A DNA stretch of 64,000 nucleotides from Caldifarciminota bacterium (GTDB lineage Bacteria > Hydrothermota > Tepidihabitantia > Tepidihabitantales > Tepidihabitantaceae). Of the stretch, positions 8,557 through 17,494 are shown one piece after another. Location of the stretch: assembly GCA_026418295.1 (NCBI GenBank), contig JAOABP010000001.1, forward strand, positions 1 to 64,000, given 5' to 3'. Every line of letters begins with the position of its first letter. Positions within the stretch are counted from its first letter, which is position 1. The position numbers and the translations under genes were made by a program. A model generated the notes under the pieces. The model was not told the origin of the DNA and made no database searches. It saw only the letters and a program-made list of their open reading frames with translations.

Positions 8557-9720
8557 ATGCGACTGGCAAACCGGATGGAACGGCTGGGCACCGAAACCGC
8601 CTTTGATGTGCTCTGCCGGGCTAAGGCGCTGGAGTGCACACGCACTGTGATTCATCTGGAGATCGGCGAACCCGATTTCGCCACACCAAAGCACATTGTG
8701 GCGGCGGCAAAGCAGGCGCTGGATGAGGGCTGGACCCATTACGGTCCGTCTGCCGGTCTGCCCGAGCTCCGGGAGGCGATTGCTGAGTATGCAGGCCGGC
8801 TGCGGGGCGTGAAGTTCTTTCCCGAGCAGGTGGTGGTGACACCGGGTGCCAAGCCGGTGATGGCGTTTGCAATCATGGCGCTCGTGGACACGGGTGATGA
8901 GGTGATCTATCCCAATCCCGGTTTTCCGATCTATGAATCAATGATTGAATACATGGGTGGCAGGCCGGTGCCGGTGCGGTTGCGGGAGGAGCGCAACTTC
9001 CGTCTGGATGCGGAGGAGCTGGCACAGATGGTCAACAGCCGGACCAAGCTGATTGTGATCAACTCCCCGGCAAATCCGACCGGCGGGGTGCTGACCCGCG
9101 AGGACCTGCGGCTGATTGCCGATACCGCACTCAAGCACAATGTCTGGATTCTGGCGGATGAGATCTATTCCGAGATCGTTTATGATCAGCCGTTTGAATC
9201 GATCGCTCAGTTCACCGATGTCCACCCGCGACTGATCATCCTGGACGGGTTTTCCAAGACCTTTGCCATGACCGGCTGGCGCATCGGCTATGGAATCATG
9301 CCGAAGGACATGGCGGAGAAGATGGCGCGGATTGAGACCAATATCAACTCCTGCACCGCCACCTTTATCCAGCGTGCCTGTCTGGCAGCGCTGCAGGGTC
9401 CAAGGGAGCCGGTGGAGCGGATGGTGGCGGAGTTCAGAAGGCGCCGCGACTTCATTGTTGACGGGCTCAACCGTCTGCCCGGCTTCCGCTGTTCCAAGCC
9501 GCAGGGTGCCTTCTATGTGTTTCCCAATATTGAGGGCACCGGTATGGACTGCAAGGTGCTGGCGGACCGGCTGCTGGAGGAGGAGGGGGTTGCCTGTCTT
9601 GCCGGGACCTGTTTCGGCAAGTTCGGTGACGGCTTTCTCCGGCTCAGCTACGCCAACTCAATTGAAAATATCGGCGCCGCCCTGGAGCGGATCGCAAGTT
9701 TTCTGAAGCGGAACCGGTAG
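8557..9720 (+). CDS. Class I/II PLP-dependent aminotransferase (aspartate aminotransferase-like)
   Basis: 387 residues of fold-type I aminotransferase, subgroup I-gamma. Seen: IGEPDFATPKHI at the N terminus, PNPGFPIYESMI, INSPANPTGGVL, DEIYSEIVYD, and the PLP lysine Lys234 in FSKTFAMTGWRIGYG, followed by the arginine that binds the substrate carboxylate. Aspartate or a broad substrate range is likely; sequence alone does not settle it. Ribosome site GGAAGGAGG, 12 bases after tkt, so it is the last gene of the operon. It ends one base before the convergent DUF4416 gene. Confidence 0.88.
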   Translation: MRLANRMERLGTETAFDVLCRAKALECTRTVIHLEIGEPDFATPKHIVAAAKQALDEGWTHYGPSAGLPELREAIAEYAGRLRGVKFFPEQVVVTPGAKPVMAFAIMALVDTGDEVIYPNPGFPIYESMIEYMGGRPVPVRLREERNFRLDAEELAQMVNSRTKLIVINSPANPTGGVLTREDLRLIADTALKHNVWILADEIYSEIVYDQPFESIAQFTDVHPRLIILDGFSKTFAMTGWRIGYGIMPKDMAEKMARIETNINSCTATFIQRACLAALQGPREPVERMVAEFRRRRDFIVDGLNRLPGFRCSKPQGAFYVFPNIEGTGMDCKVLADRLLEEEGVACLAGTCFGKFGDGFLRLSYANSIENIGAALERIASFLKRNR

Positions 9721-9721
9721 T

Positions 9722-10234
9722 TCAGCTTTCAGCCGGCGCCAGCAGTGTCCGGCGGCAGGCCGAAAGAAAGTTCAGGCAGGTCTCGGTTTTATAATCGGGA
9801 TAGGTCCAGGGCAGGGGCTGATAATTTCCCTGATGGAAGATGAGGGTCACTTCCGCATACAGCTCCGGGGTCAGGGCGATCCGGTGGGAATAGTCCTTGG
9901 TGGTGGCAAGCACCAGGTTGTGAAGAGTCAGAATCCCCGGATCAAGATTGAGCCGGCGATTACCATTTTCATCCCGGAACCGGTCCTCAATTTCCATTGT
10001 TTTGTCCTTAAGCTGGCTTAACTGGTAAGGCAGAACCGGTGGTTGAAACAGCAGCCACTGGCGGACGAGGTCCGGACCCATTTCCGGTTCATAGTAACGG
10101 GAGAAGTTCCAGTTGATGACCGGGCTGCGGAGCAGGATCGGACCAAAGGCAGAGATGAGCTCAGGTTCCGCAGTATTGATCAGTTCCGGCTGGCGGGCAA
10201 GGACCGCAATAAGCAGCCGGGCGGGTTTGATCAT
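9722..10234 (-). CDS. DUF4416 family protein
   Basis: 170 residues matching the DUF4416 pattern: N-terminal KPARLLIAVLARQPELI, FGPI..RSPVINWNFSRYYEPEMG, then RRLNLDPGILTLHNLVLATTKDYSHRIAL and a C-terminal PLPWTYPDYKT. Function unknown; no enzyme motif is evident. It is the last gene of the aminotransferase-lysC-scpB transcription unit, 11 bases after scpB. Soluble, with no signal peptide. Confidence 0.85.
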   Translation of the reverse strand: MIKPARLLIAVLARQPELINTAEPELISAFGPILLRSPVINWNFSRYYEPEMGPDLVRQWLLFQPPVLPYQLSQLKDKTMEIEDRFRDENGNRRLNLDPGILTLHNLVLATTKDYSHRIALTPELYAEVTLIFHQGNYQPLPWTYPDYKTETCLNFLSACRRTLLAPAES

Positions 10235-10245
10235 TACCGCCAGAG

Positions 10246-10833
10246 TTATTCAGATTCCGGTTCCCGGGCGGCGAGAAATTCGCCCAGCTCCTCAAGCCGG
10301 GGCAGATCATCAAGCGATTCCAGGCCGAAGTAGCGCAGGAACTCCCGGGTGGTGCGATAGAGAAACGGATTACCCGGACGATGTGCCCGGCCCGCGGTAA
10401 CAATCAGTCCCCGCTCGAGCAGGGTCAGCAGGGGTGCGGAGCAGTCCACTCCGCGCAGCTGCTCGATTTCCGGCCGGGTGATCGGCTGTTTATAGGCGAT
10501 GATTGCCAGCACCTCCAGTGCGGCTGCGGACAGACGCTGAATCCGGGTATGGGCATAGAGCCGGCGGATCCAGTCCGCATATTCCGGCAGGGTGTAGAGC
10601 TGATACCCCTGGGCGACGCGGGAGATCCGGAAGGCTCTGCCGGTTTCCGCATAGGTCTGATTGAGCCGGTCAATCGCTTCCCGAATAGCGGTATCATCGG
10701 CACCGGTGATTTCTGTCAGCCGGGCAAGGGTAACCGGTGTATCGGCAGCAAAGAGCAGCGCCTCAATTACCGGTTCCAGCGGCTGAGCCGCCGTTTCAAT
10801 CTTTTCTGCCGGTTCCGGATATTCCATAATCAT
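10246..10833 (-). CDS. scpB: Segregation and condensation protein B
   Basis: 195 residues with the two winged-helix domains of ScpB, the partner that bridges SMC and ScpA in chromosome condensation. Characteristic segments: EPVIEALLFAADTPV at the N terminus, GYQLYTLPEYADWI, LSAAALEVLAIIAYKQPITRPEIEQLRGV, and the second helix-turn-helix ending FLYRTTREFLRYFGLESLDDLP. Its start overlaps the lysC stop by four bases (ATGA). No scpA or smc lies in the window. Confidence 0.93.
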   Translation of the reverse strand: MIMEYPEPAEKIETAAQPLEPVIEALLFAADTPVTLARLTEITGADDTAIREAIDRLNQTYAETGRAFRISRVAQGYQLYTLPEYADWIRRLYAHTRIQRLSAAALEVLAIIAYKQPITRPEIEQLRGVDCSAPLLTLLERGLIVTAGRAHRPGNPFLYRTTREFLRYFGLESLDDLPRLEELGEFLAAREPESE

Positions 10834-12053
10834 GACTCCCGGGTGAGGCGGAAACGGGCGAGCAGGGCGGTAATCGCCAGCCGGAGCTGGGAGCGGCGCA
10901 GAAAACAGGTAAGCCGGGTGGCGTTGAGGGCAAACGCCTCAAGGTGAATCTGTGCCTGATGGAGAGTGTCAAGAGTGCCCGAGATGATTTCCGGGTCGTT
11001 GCCGACCCCCGGTCCGACGAGTGAGACCGATGCCAGGTCATCAGCGATATCCAGCTTCGCTGCCCGGACCTCATTCAGCAGTCCGGTCAGGATCTCCTCT
11101 GCCCGTTTCCGGTCCGGTTCCGGGATGATGAAAGAGAGATCAAAGCGGTTGTTGTGGGCGATGCCGTGGCTGAAGAAGAGGACCGGAATCCGGGCGGCAG
11201 CGAGCCGGGTAATGACCTGATGGAGACAGCGCTGTTTTTTCGTCACATCGATCAAAGCGATCCGGGCAAGCTTGTGCTGATGGGCAATTGCCCGGACAAA
11301 CGCCTTTTCCATCTTCACCATTCTTTTTTCCACGACCATGGTACCTCGCTTTTGGTTAAATGATGAGCTGATCTTTAACGGCACGCGGTATTTCTCTGCC
11401 AGCGCGCAGGCACGGGGGTGAATTACCTCGGAGCCGGCCTGGGCGAGCTCTGCCAGTTCGGTAAAGGTGATTTCCTTAACGTGCCGGACCGCAGGGAATT
11501 CGAACGGGTTTTCGGTAAAGATGCCGTCAACATCCTTGTAAAATTCACACCCATCAGCCCGGAGCGCAGCCGCAAGCGCCACTGCGGTCACATCTGAACC
11601 GCCCCGGCCCAGGGTGGTAATTTCCCGTTCCTCGCTCATACCCTGAAAGCCGGCGACGATCGGAATTCTGCCTTCCCGGAGCGCATCGGTAATCCGGAAC
11701 AGGCGGATTTCCTGAATCCGGGCATCGGTGTGAAACCGGTCGGTGATGATGCCCACCTGCGAGCCGGTAAAGGACTGGGCTTCAATCCCGTAGCCCATGA
11801 TTGCCAGTGCCAGCAGCGCCATCGCCTGACGCTCACCCGCGGTCAGGAGCATGTCCAGCTCCCGCGGGTTGGGTTCGGGGTTGACCTTACAGGCAAGCTC
11901 CATCAGCCGGTCGGTGGTTTCACCCATTGCCGAGACAACAACAACGATTCGATCCCCGCGCCGGCGCCGGGCAACAATCCGGCGGGCGACATTCCTGATC
12001 CGCTCGATATCTGCAACTGAGGAGCCACCGTATTTCTGAACTATCAGCGCCAT
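10830..12053 (-). CDS. lysC: Aspartate kinase
   Basis: Phosphorylates aspartate, the first step to lysine, threonine, methionine and diaminopimelate. 407 residues: the N-terminal amino acid kinase domain (VQKYGGSSVADIERI; later FQGMSEEREITTLGRGGSDVTAVALA and the YKDVDGIFTENP stretch), then a C-terminal pair of ACT domains (from about residue 265, LARIALIDVT...), the usual site of lysine or threonine feedback. It lies two bases after an aminotransferase related to LL-diaminopimelate aminotransferase, so lysine/DAP supply is the probable role. Overlaps scpB by 4 bases. Confidence 0.94.
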   Translation of the reverse strand: MALIVQKYGGSSVADIERIRNVARRIVARRRRGDRIVVVVSAMGETTDRLMELACKVNPEPNPRELDMLLTAGERQAMALLALAIMGYGIEAQSFTGSQVGIITDRFHTDARIQEIRLFRITDALREGRIPIVAGFQGMSEEREITTLGRGGSDVTAVALAAALRADGCEFYKDVDGIFTENPFEFPAVRHVKEITFTELAELAQAGSEVIHPRACALAEKYRVPLKISSSFNQKRGTMVVEKRMVKMEKAFVRAIAHQHKLARIALIDVTKKQRCLHQVITRLAAARIPVLFFSHGIAHNNRFDLSFIIPEPDRKRAEEILTGLLNEVRAAKLDIADDLASVSLVGPGVGNDPEIISGTLDTLHQAQIHLEAFALNATRLTCFLRRSQLRLAITALLARFRLTRES

Positions 12054-12055
12054 CT

Positions 12056-13234
12056 TCAGACTGTCTTCAGCCAGCGTCCGATCCGGCGGGCAGCGGTCCT
12101 GAGCCTTTTTTCATCGGCGATCAGGGCAAAACGGATATAACCCTCACCGTACCTGCCAAAGCCGGCACCGGGTGCTGCCACCACCCGGCAGTTCTCAAGC
12201 AGGGCAAGGACAAAGGCAAAGGAGCGGGAGCCGTTTACCTGTTGCTGCCAGCGCTCAGGCAGTCTTGCCCAGAGATAGAAGGTGGCGCGGGGTGGTGTCA
12301 GCTCCCAGCCAACGGACTGGAGCGCCCGGACAAAGACCTTCATCCGCCGGGCGTAGGCACGCCGGACCGGTTCGGCAAGTTTGCGGTAGTTCTGCAGCGC
12401 CCAGGCGGCTGCATCCTGAACCGCACCAAACGGTCCGGAGTCAACATTCTGCTTGATTTTCAACAGAGCCCTCAGGATATCCGGATTGCCGGCCGCCATC
12501 CCGATGCGCCAGCCGGGGATGGAGAAGGTCTTGCTAAGGGAATGGAACTCAATTGCACAGCCCCGGGCATCCGGGACCTGCAGGATACTGGGCGGCGGGG
12601 TGTCAAACCAGAGTTCTGAATAGACATTGTCATTAATGACATAGAAGCCGTGCTTGAGCGCCAGCCGGACCACTTCCTGATAAAATTCCAGTGGTGCGAC
12701 CGCAGCGGTGGGATTGCCGGGGAAGTTCAGACAGAGCAGTTTGAGCCGGGGTCCGAGCCGGTCAATGAGATTGAGATCCGGCAGGAAGCGGTTCTTTTCC
12801 TCCAGCGGAATTGAGACCGGTGTGGCACCGGCAAGCAGGGTGTTGTTAAAGTAGACCGGATAACCGGGATCGGTGACCCCTACCTGGTCACCATCACCAC
12901 AGAGCGCCCAGATGAGATGGGCAGCACCTTCCTTGGAACCGAGGAGCATCAGCACCTCATTTTCCGGATCGAGCCGGACCCCGAACCGCTGGTGATACCA
13001 TCCGGCAAGCCGGGAACGGACAGCAGGTTTTCCCGCATAGGTGGGATAGCGGTGATTTTCCGGCCGTTTCAATGCCTGCTGTAATCGGGCAAGGAGGGCA
13101 CGGGCTGGAGGCAGATCCGGATTGCCCTCGCCCAGGTCAATGAGTCCGCGTCCCAGCTGTGCCTTGAGCCGGTCCAGTTCGGAAAAAAGATAGGGCGGGA
13201 TGCGGTTCAGGCGCGGGGCAAATATGTTATCCAT
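12056..13234 (-). CDS. Aminotransferase related to LL-diaminopimelate aminotransferase
   Basis: 392-residue fold-type I PLP enzyme. Seen: LIDLGEGNPDLPP, LGSKEGAAHLIWALCGDGD, TDPGYPVYFNNTLLAG, LNFPGNPTAAVAP, INDNVYSELWFD, and the PLP lysine in SLSKTFSIPGWRIGM. The spacing and the KEG...HL and GYPVY motifs resemble the DapL/YugH-type group. Being first in an operon with lysC supports a role in diaminopimelate/lysine synthesis by the DapL route, but alanine or other substrates remain possible. A ~75-base leader without a clear ribosome site precedes the ATG. Confidence 0.8.
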   Translation of the reverse strand: MDNIFAPRLNRIPPYLFSELDRLKAQLGRGLIDLGEGNPDLPPARALLARLQQALKRPENHRYPTYAGKPAVRSRLAGWYHQRFGVRLDPENEVLMLLGSKEGAAHLIWALCGDGDQVGVTDPGYPVYFNNTLLAGATPVSIPLEEKNRFLPDLNLIDRLGPRLKLLCLNFPGNPTAAVAPLEFYQEVVRLALKHGFYVINDNVYSELWFDTPPPSILQVPDARGCAIEFHSLSKTFSIPGWRIGMAAGNPDILRALLKIKQNVDSGPFGAVQDAAAWALQNYRKLAEPVRRAYARRMKVFVRALQSVGWELTPPRATFYLWARLPERWQQQVNGSRSFAFVLALLENCRVVAAPGAGFGRYGEGYIRFALIADEKRLRTAARRIGRWLKTV

Positions 13235-13316
13235 TGTTCAGCGGCGAATTCTGCCGGCGTAACTCCTGCCGGCACCGGTTTGGTATACTTTCTCTCCTGC
13301 ATGCTGTGCAGATAGA

Positions 13317-13344
13317 TTTTTACTGTTTGGGGACTGAAAGTCAA
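13317..13344 (-). promoter_or_regulatory. Promoter of the aminotransferase-lysC-scpB operon
   Basis: Minus strand: TTGACT (13344-13339), 16 bases, TAAAAA (13322-13317). The leader of about 75 bases contains a GCCGGC / GCCGGC hairpin (13252-13272) close to the start. Confidence 0.6.
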
Positions 13345-13368
13345 TATGATGCCCGTGATACTCGACAG

Positions 13369-13788
13369 CTACAGCTGGAGGAGCTTCAGTCCGGAATCAG
13401 GTTCAAGCCGGCGCTGAATTTTTTCGCTCCCGGGAATGATTGCGATTTCACAGGTGGCGGCGACCCTGCCCGCAAACAGATGGCCGGAATAGGTGGTCAG
13501 ACGCCGGTTACTGATAACCGCATGGAGATGAAGCACCGGGTCCTTTTCACTCCAGGCGATATTGCCCACCAGACTGCAGATCTCATACTCTCCCGGAAAA
13601 TGACGGCGGTGGTATTTTTTGGTTTTGAGGTCATAGCAGCCCAGTTCCAGTTCACTGCCGGCGCCCAGTCCGATGACAATTCCGGACTTCAGTTTCAGCT
13701 TCCGGACAAACTGCTCCAGCGCGGGTATGATCTCCTCGTCCCGCTCCAGTCGCAGCTGGTAATAACTGCCATTTTTCCGATACTTCAC
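13369..13788 (-). CDS. PPC/DUF296 domain protein
   Basis: 139 residues forming one PPC (plant and prokaryote conserved) domain, a trimeric fold with a bound metal in characterised bacterial members. Seen: YYQLRLERDEEIIPALEQFVRK, GIVIGLGAGSELELGCYD, and the metal-site region LHLHAVISNR followed by GHLFAGRVAATCEIAII. Despite the family name, most bacterial versions have no shown DNA-binding role, so the function is open. Its ATG overlaps the topA stop by four bases (ATGA), so it is coupled to topA. Confidence 0.85.
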   Translation of the reverse strand: MKYRKNGSYYQLRLERDEEIIPALEQFVRKLKLKSGIVIGLGAGSELELGCYDLKTKKYHRRHFPGEYEICSLVGNIAWSEKDPVLHLHAVISNRRLTTYSGHLFAGRVAATCEIAIIPGSEKIQRRLEPDSGLKLLQL

Positions 13789-15899
13789 TTTTCCTCCTGT
13801 TTTTCCTTCGCCTTCCTCCTTTTTTCCTTCTTAATAAACCGGCACTGGGGATAGCCGGAGCAGGCGATGAATTTGCCGAACCGGCCCTGGCGCTCGACGA
13901 GCGGTTTGCCGCACTGCGGACATTTTTCCTCCAGCTGCCGGGGTGGCGGTTTGGGTTCGCGCTTGATGTAGCTGCAGTCGGGATAGCCGGAGCAGGCGAT
14001 GAATTTGCCGAACCGGCCCTGGCGCTCGACGAGCGGTTTGCCGCACTGCGGACATTTTTCCTCCAGCACTTTGGGTTCGGGTTTAAAAACATAGTCACAC
14101 TGCGGATAACCGGCGCAGGCGACAAACTTGCCGTATCTGCCCCAGCGCTCGACGAGCGGTTTGCCGCATTTCGGACATTTTGTCTCCAGTTCACGGGCGA
14201 GGTCCTCCCGGATTTCCGGTGTTTCTGCCAGCGCCTGATCCAGATCCTCCTTGAACGGCTGGTAAAACCGGGCAACTACCTGGCGCCAGTCTTCGAGCCC
14301 TTCCTCAATCAGGTCGAGCTGTTTTTCCATCTCGCGGGTGAAGCCGATTTCAAAGATGTTGGCAAAGCGCGGGATGAGGATGTCATGGACAATCGTGCCC
14401 AGTTCGGTCGGAACCAGTCTGCCCTGCTGGCGCTCAACATATCTGCGCTCCAGCAGGGTGGGGACGATGGTGGCATAGGTTGAAGGCCGGCCGATGCCGT
14501 TGATTTCGAGCCGTTTGATCAGGGTCGCCTCGGTGTAGCGGGACGGCGGCTGGGTCCATTTCTGCTCAGGGATGAGTTCAGTCAGCTGAACCGGGTCACC
14601 CGGTTTCAGTTCGGGCAGGCTTTTCTCCTTTTCCGGTTCGCCATACACCTGTTCGAAGCCGGGAAACAGCCTTTTGATACCTTCAGCCCGGAAGGTGAAT
14701 CTGCCACCACTGACCAGCAGTTCGGTCTGCTGATAGACCGCATCTGCCATCTGGGAGGCGAGAAACCGGCGGTAGATCAGACTGTAGAGCTTGAACTGGT
14801 CCGGTGTCAGAAACTCCCGGACCGATTCCGGTGTCAGTTCCAGCCGGGTGGGCCGGATTGCCTCGTGCGCACCCTGAGTGCCCTTACGGTCCGGATAGTG
14901 CCGCGGGGTTTCGGGCAGAAACTGGGTGCCATACTTTTCCGCAATGAGCCGGCGGGCGGTCTCGATTACCTCCTCGGCGGTCCGGAAGGAGTCGGTCCGC
15001 GGATAGGTGATCAGACCTACCGTCTCCTTCTTCAGATCCACCCCTTCAAACAGCTGCTGGGCAATCTGCATTGTCCGGCGCGAACTCATACCCAGCGTCT
15101 GTCCTGCCTCCTTGAGCAGGGTGGCGGTGACAAAGGGCGGGAGCGGTTTTTTGTGTTTTTCCCGGACATTGACCGTTTCAATCCGGAATGTGGTGTTGAG
15201 ACAGCCGTCACGCACCACATCCACCTCAGCGGCGCTTGTGAGCCGGACATTGGTACCGTCAATCTTCACCAGCAGGGCTTCAAACCTTTCTCCTTCTGCG
15301 GTGGCAAAGATCGCCCGGATGAGCCAGTACTCCTGCGGCACAAATTTCTGGATTTCCCGCTCCCGCTCCACCAGCATCCGCAGTGCCACAGTCTGGACCC
15401 GGCCGGCAGACTTGCCCGCCTTGACCGTCTGCCAGAGCAGGGGTGAGACCAGATAGCCGACGAGCCGGTCCATTACCCTGCGTGCCCGGTGTGAGTCCAC
15501 CTTGCGCAGGTCGATTTCGCCCGGAGCGTTAAATGCGGCGGTGATGCCTTTCGGAGTGATTTCATAAAAAAGCACGCGCCGGATCGGGGCACCGTTTTTA
15601 ATCTCCTGTGCCACCGAATAGGCGATCGCCTCCCCTTCCCGGTCCGGGTCGGTACCGAGATACACCGTCTTTGCCTGACGGGCGGCAGACTTCAGCTCAT
15701 TGATAACCGGTGCCTTGCCCCGGATCCGGATGTATTCCGGTTCAAACCCGTTTTCAATGTCCACCCCGAGCCGGGATTTGGGCAGATCGGCAATATGTCC
15801 CTTAGATGAGAGCACGCGCAGTCTGCCCCTGAGCAGCCGGGTGATGGTGTGCGCCTTGGTTGGCGACTCGACAATCAGCAGGTCCTTTTTTCTTGACAT
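13785..15899 (-). CDS. topA: DNA topoisomerase I
   Basis: Type IA topoisomerase relaxing negative supercoils. 704 residues: N-terminal Toprim domain (DLLIVESPTKAHTITRLL; TDPDREGEAIA), the gate with the active-site tyrosine in GLITYPRTDSFR near residue 300, then three C-terminal four-cysteine zinc ribbons (CPKCGKPLVERWG...C..YPQC, then two copies with CPQCGKPLVERQGRFGKFIACSGYP) and a basic tail. The last two ribbons share 87 identical bases. The start codon follows its own -10 box by 10 bases with no ribosome site; the promoter overlaps the acpS 3' end. Confidence 0.96.
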   Translation of the reverse strand: MSRKKDLLIVESPTKAHTITRLLRGRLRVLSSKGHIADLPKSRLGVDIENGFEPEYIRIRGKAPVINELKSAARQAKTVYLGTDPDREGEAIAYSVAQEIKNGAPIRRVLFYEITPKGITAAFNAPGEIDLRKVDSHRARRVMDRLVGYLVSPLLWQTVKAGKSAGRVQTVALRMLVEREREIQKFVPQEYWLIRAIFATAEGERFEALLVKIDGTNVRLTSAAEVDVVRDGCLNTTFRIETVNVREKHKKPLPPFVTATLLKEAGQTLGMSSRRTMQIAQQLFEGVDLKKETVGLITYPRTDSFRTAEEVIETARRLIAEKYGTQFLPETPRHYPDRKGTQGAHEAIRPTRLELTPESVREFLTPDQFKLYSLIYRRFLASQMADAVYQQTELLVSGGRFTFRAEGIKRLFPGFEQVYGEPEKEKSLPELKPGDPVQLTELIPEQKWTQPPSRYTEATLIKRLEINGIGRPSTYATIVPTLLERRYVERQQGRLVPTELGTIVHDILIPRFANIFEIGFTREMEKQLDLIEEGLEDWRQVVARFYQPFKEDLDQALAETPEIREDLARELETKCPKCGKPLVERWGRYGKFVACAGYPQCDYVFKPEPKVLEEKCPQCGKPLVERQGRFGKFIACSGYPDCSYIKREPKPPPRQLEEKCPQCGKPLVERQGRFGKFIACSGYPQCRFIKKEKRRKAKEKQEEK
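13849..14067. repeat. 87-base exact tandem duplication inside topA
   Basis: 13849-13935 and 13981-14067 are identical over 87 bases and lie 132 bases (44 codons) apart. They encode consecutive zinc ribbons. A third, diverged copy occupies about 14107-14193. Confidence 0.92.
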
Positions 15900-15909
15900 C
15901 CGGGGCTTG

Positions 15910-15937
15910 AGGATAACTGAAAAGGGTTAAAAGTCAA
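15910..15937 (-). promoter_or_regulatory. Promoter of topA
   Basis: Minus strand: TTGACT (15937-15932), 16 bases, TATCCT (15915-15910). The topA ATG follows after 10 bases, so the leader is 3-4 bases at most. Confidence 0.7.
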
Positions 15938-16317
15938 TCTCGTTGCGGTAATTCACAGATTACCACCACCGCGGCGGCATAATCCCTGAGATGGGTCAGG
16001 CTCAGATGGACGGTGCGTCCCGCCAGGATTTCCTTTGCCCGGCCGGTGACGCGGATTGAGGGCCGGCTGCGTTCATTGTCACAGATTTCAATCTCCTGCC
16101 AGGAGATCGCACCCCGGAGTCCGGTGCCGAGCGCCTTGGAGAACGCCTCCTTGGCAGCAAACCTGCCGGCATAGGAGGGGTATTTGTCGGTCAGCCTTTC
16201 ACAGAAGGCGATTTCGGCGGGGGTGAAGACCCGGGTCTGAAACCGGCTGCCGAACCGCTCCAGCGCCTGGCGGATGCGCGCCACCTCAATCAGATCAATG
16301 CCGATACCGGAGATCAC
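15934..16317 (-). CDS. acpS: Holo-[acyl-carrier-protein] synthase
   Basis: Transfers 4'-phosphopantetheine from CoA to acyl carrier protein. 127 residues, normal length. Seen: the N-terminal GIGIDLIEVARI with the metal-binding Asp, RFAAKEAFSKALGTG with the catalytic Glu/Lys, and HLSLTHLRDYAAAVVV near the C terminus. The start is GTG at 16317, just after the HAD gene's stop, so it ends the endoQ-HIT-HAD-acpS run. Confidence 0.95.
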   Translation of the reverse strand: MISGIGIDLIEVARIRQALERFGSRFQTRVFTPAEIAFCERLTDKYPSYAGRFAAKEAFSKALGTGLRGAISWQEIEICDNERSRPSIRVTGRAKEILAGRTVHLSLTHLRDYAAAVVVICELPQRD

Positions 16318-16320
16318 AGG

Positions 16321-17001
16321 TTAACGGTTCAGGTTTTCCACGATCGGCACCAGCTCCAGAATGTCGTTGATCTCATAATCGGCACCGGAGTTGAGGGTGC
16401 CGAATGAATCACCATACCGGGCAAAGACGGTGATCATTCCCAGCTCCTTGGCGCCGACGATGTCCCGCTCTGCCCAGTCGCCGACCATGATCGCCTCCCG
16501 GGGTTGAACCTCCAGAAGCTCAAGCGCTTTTTCAAACGGCTCCCGTGCCGGCTTGCGTTTGCCGGTGTCGTCAAAGGTGACCACAACATCAAAGAACCGG
16601 TCAACATTGAGCGAGACGAGTCGCATCCAGACCTGAAGCCGGGGCGCATCTGAGATTACCGCCAGTTTCAGCCCCATCCGGAAGAGCCGGAGCAGGGCAA
16701 GGTGGACATGGGGATAGGGGACAAGCGCCCCTTCCCGTGCCCGGCGATAGGCGATGATACCGCTGGCAAGAATCCGGTAGTCAATATAGCCGAGCACCTG
16801 ATTGAGAAAGTCGTTGAACACCTCCTGATACTCAATCCCCTTGGCTTCATAGATTTCGTAAATCTTCTTTTTTGCTGCCTCTGGCGTCAGGTCCAGCCCG
16901 GCGTCGATCATCGCCATCACCGCCGCATCAACCGCCGCCTCCTTCCACTTATTGAAGTCCACGAGCGTATTGTCAACATCAAAGACCACCGCCTTCACCA
17001 T
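16321..17001 (-). CDS. HAD-superfamily phosphatase
   Basis: 226-residue haloacid dehalogenase-type hydrolase. Motif I DVDNTLVDF (nucleophile Asp plus acid Asp), motif II ISDAP, motif III Lys in GKRKPAREPF, motif IV VGDWAERDI. The helical cap between motifs I and II is of the class I type, so the substrate is probably a small phosphorylated metabolite; it cannot be named. The ATG at 17001 is chosen because the upstream extension lies inside the HIT gene and has no HAD homology. It starts four bases after the HIT stop. Confidence 0.87.
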   Translation of the reverse strand: MVKAVVFDVDNTLVDFNKWKEAAVDAAVMAMIDAGLDLTPEAAKKKIYEIYEAKGIEYQEVFNDFLNQVLGYIDYRILASGIIAYRRAREGALVPYPHVHLALLRLFRMGLKLAVISDAPRLQVWMRLVSLNVDRFFDVVVTFDDTGKRKPAREPFEKALELLEVQPREAIMVGDWAERDIVGAKELGMITVFARYGDSFGTLNSGADYEINDILELVPIVENLNR

Positions 17002-17005
17002 GATC

Positions 17006-17494
17006 TCACCGCTGGAAACGGGGTTTGAGCCGGTCATAGGTGGTGCGCAGATGCTCGCTGACCACCTTGGTCTCACCGAGCAGGGGCATGAAGTTGGTAT
17101 CACCCTGCCACCGGGGCACGATGTGGAAATGGAGGTGTCCGGGGACACCGGCACCGGCAACCGCACCGAGATTGGCGCCGATGTTGAACCCCTGCGGTTT
17201 GTACTCCCTTTTCAGCGCCCGGACACACCGGCCGATCAGGGTAAGCAGTTCTGCCGCCTCCCCGGGTTTGAGCAGTTCAATGCTGGCGGTGTGGCGCAGT
17301 GGTGCCACCATCAGATGGCCGCTGTTATAGGGGAAACGGTTCATGACGACCAGGGCGGTTCTGCCCCGGAAGAGCACGAGGTTGTCCCGGTCATTTCTGC
17401 TTCTTTTGAGCCGGCAGAACAGACAACCGCCCTTTTCACAGGCAGGATTTTTCATGATGTATTCCGCACGCCAGGGTGCCCAGAGCCGTTCCAT
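17006..17494 (-). CDS. HIT family nucleotide hydrolase/transferase
   Basis: 162 residues. The HIT triad is GHLHFHIVPRW near residue 120, and the N-terminal WAPWRAEYI followed by a CxxC zinc pair (GGCLFCRL) is typical of the AP4A phosphorylase-like HIT branch. It likely acts on dinucleoside polyphosphates or nucleotide conjugates. Its ATG overlaps the endoQ stop (TGATG). Confidence 0.9.
   Translation of the reverse strand: MERLWAPWRAEYIMKNPACEKGGCLFCRLKRSRNDRDNLVLFRGRTALVVMNRFPYNSGHLMVAPLRHTASIELLKPGEAAELLTLIGRCVRALKREYKPQGFNIGANLGAVAGAGVPGHLHFHIVPRWQGDTNFMPLLGETKVVSEHLRTTYDRLKPRFQR

Noticed and set aside
17001-17166. N-terminal extension of the HAD phosphatase
   Set aside because: It overlaps the HIT gene in another frame and shows no HAD homology; the start at 17001 fits the motif I position.
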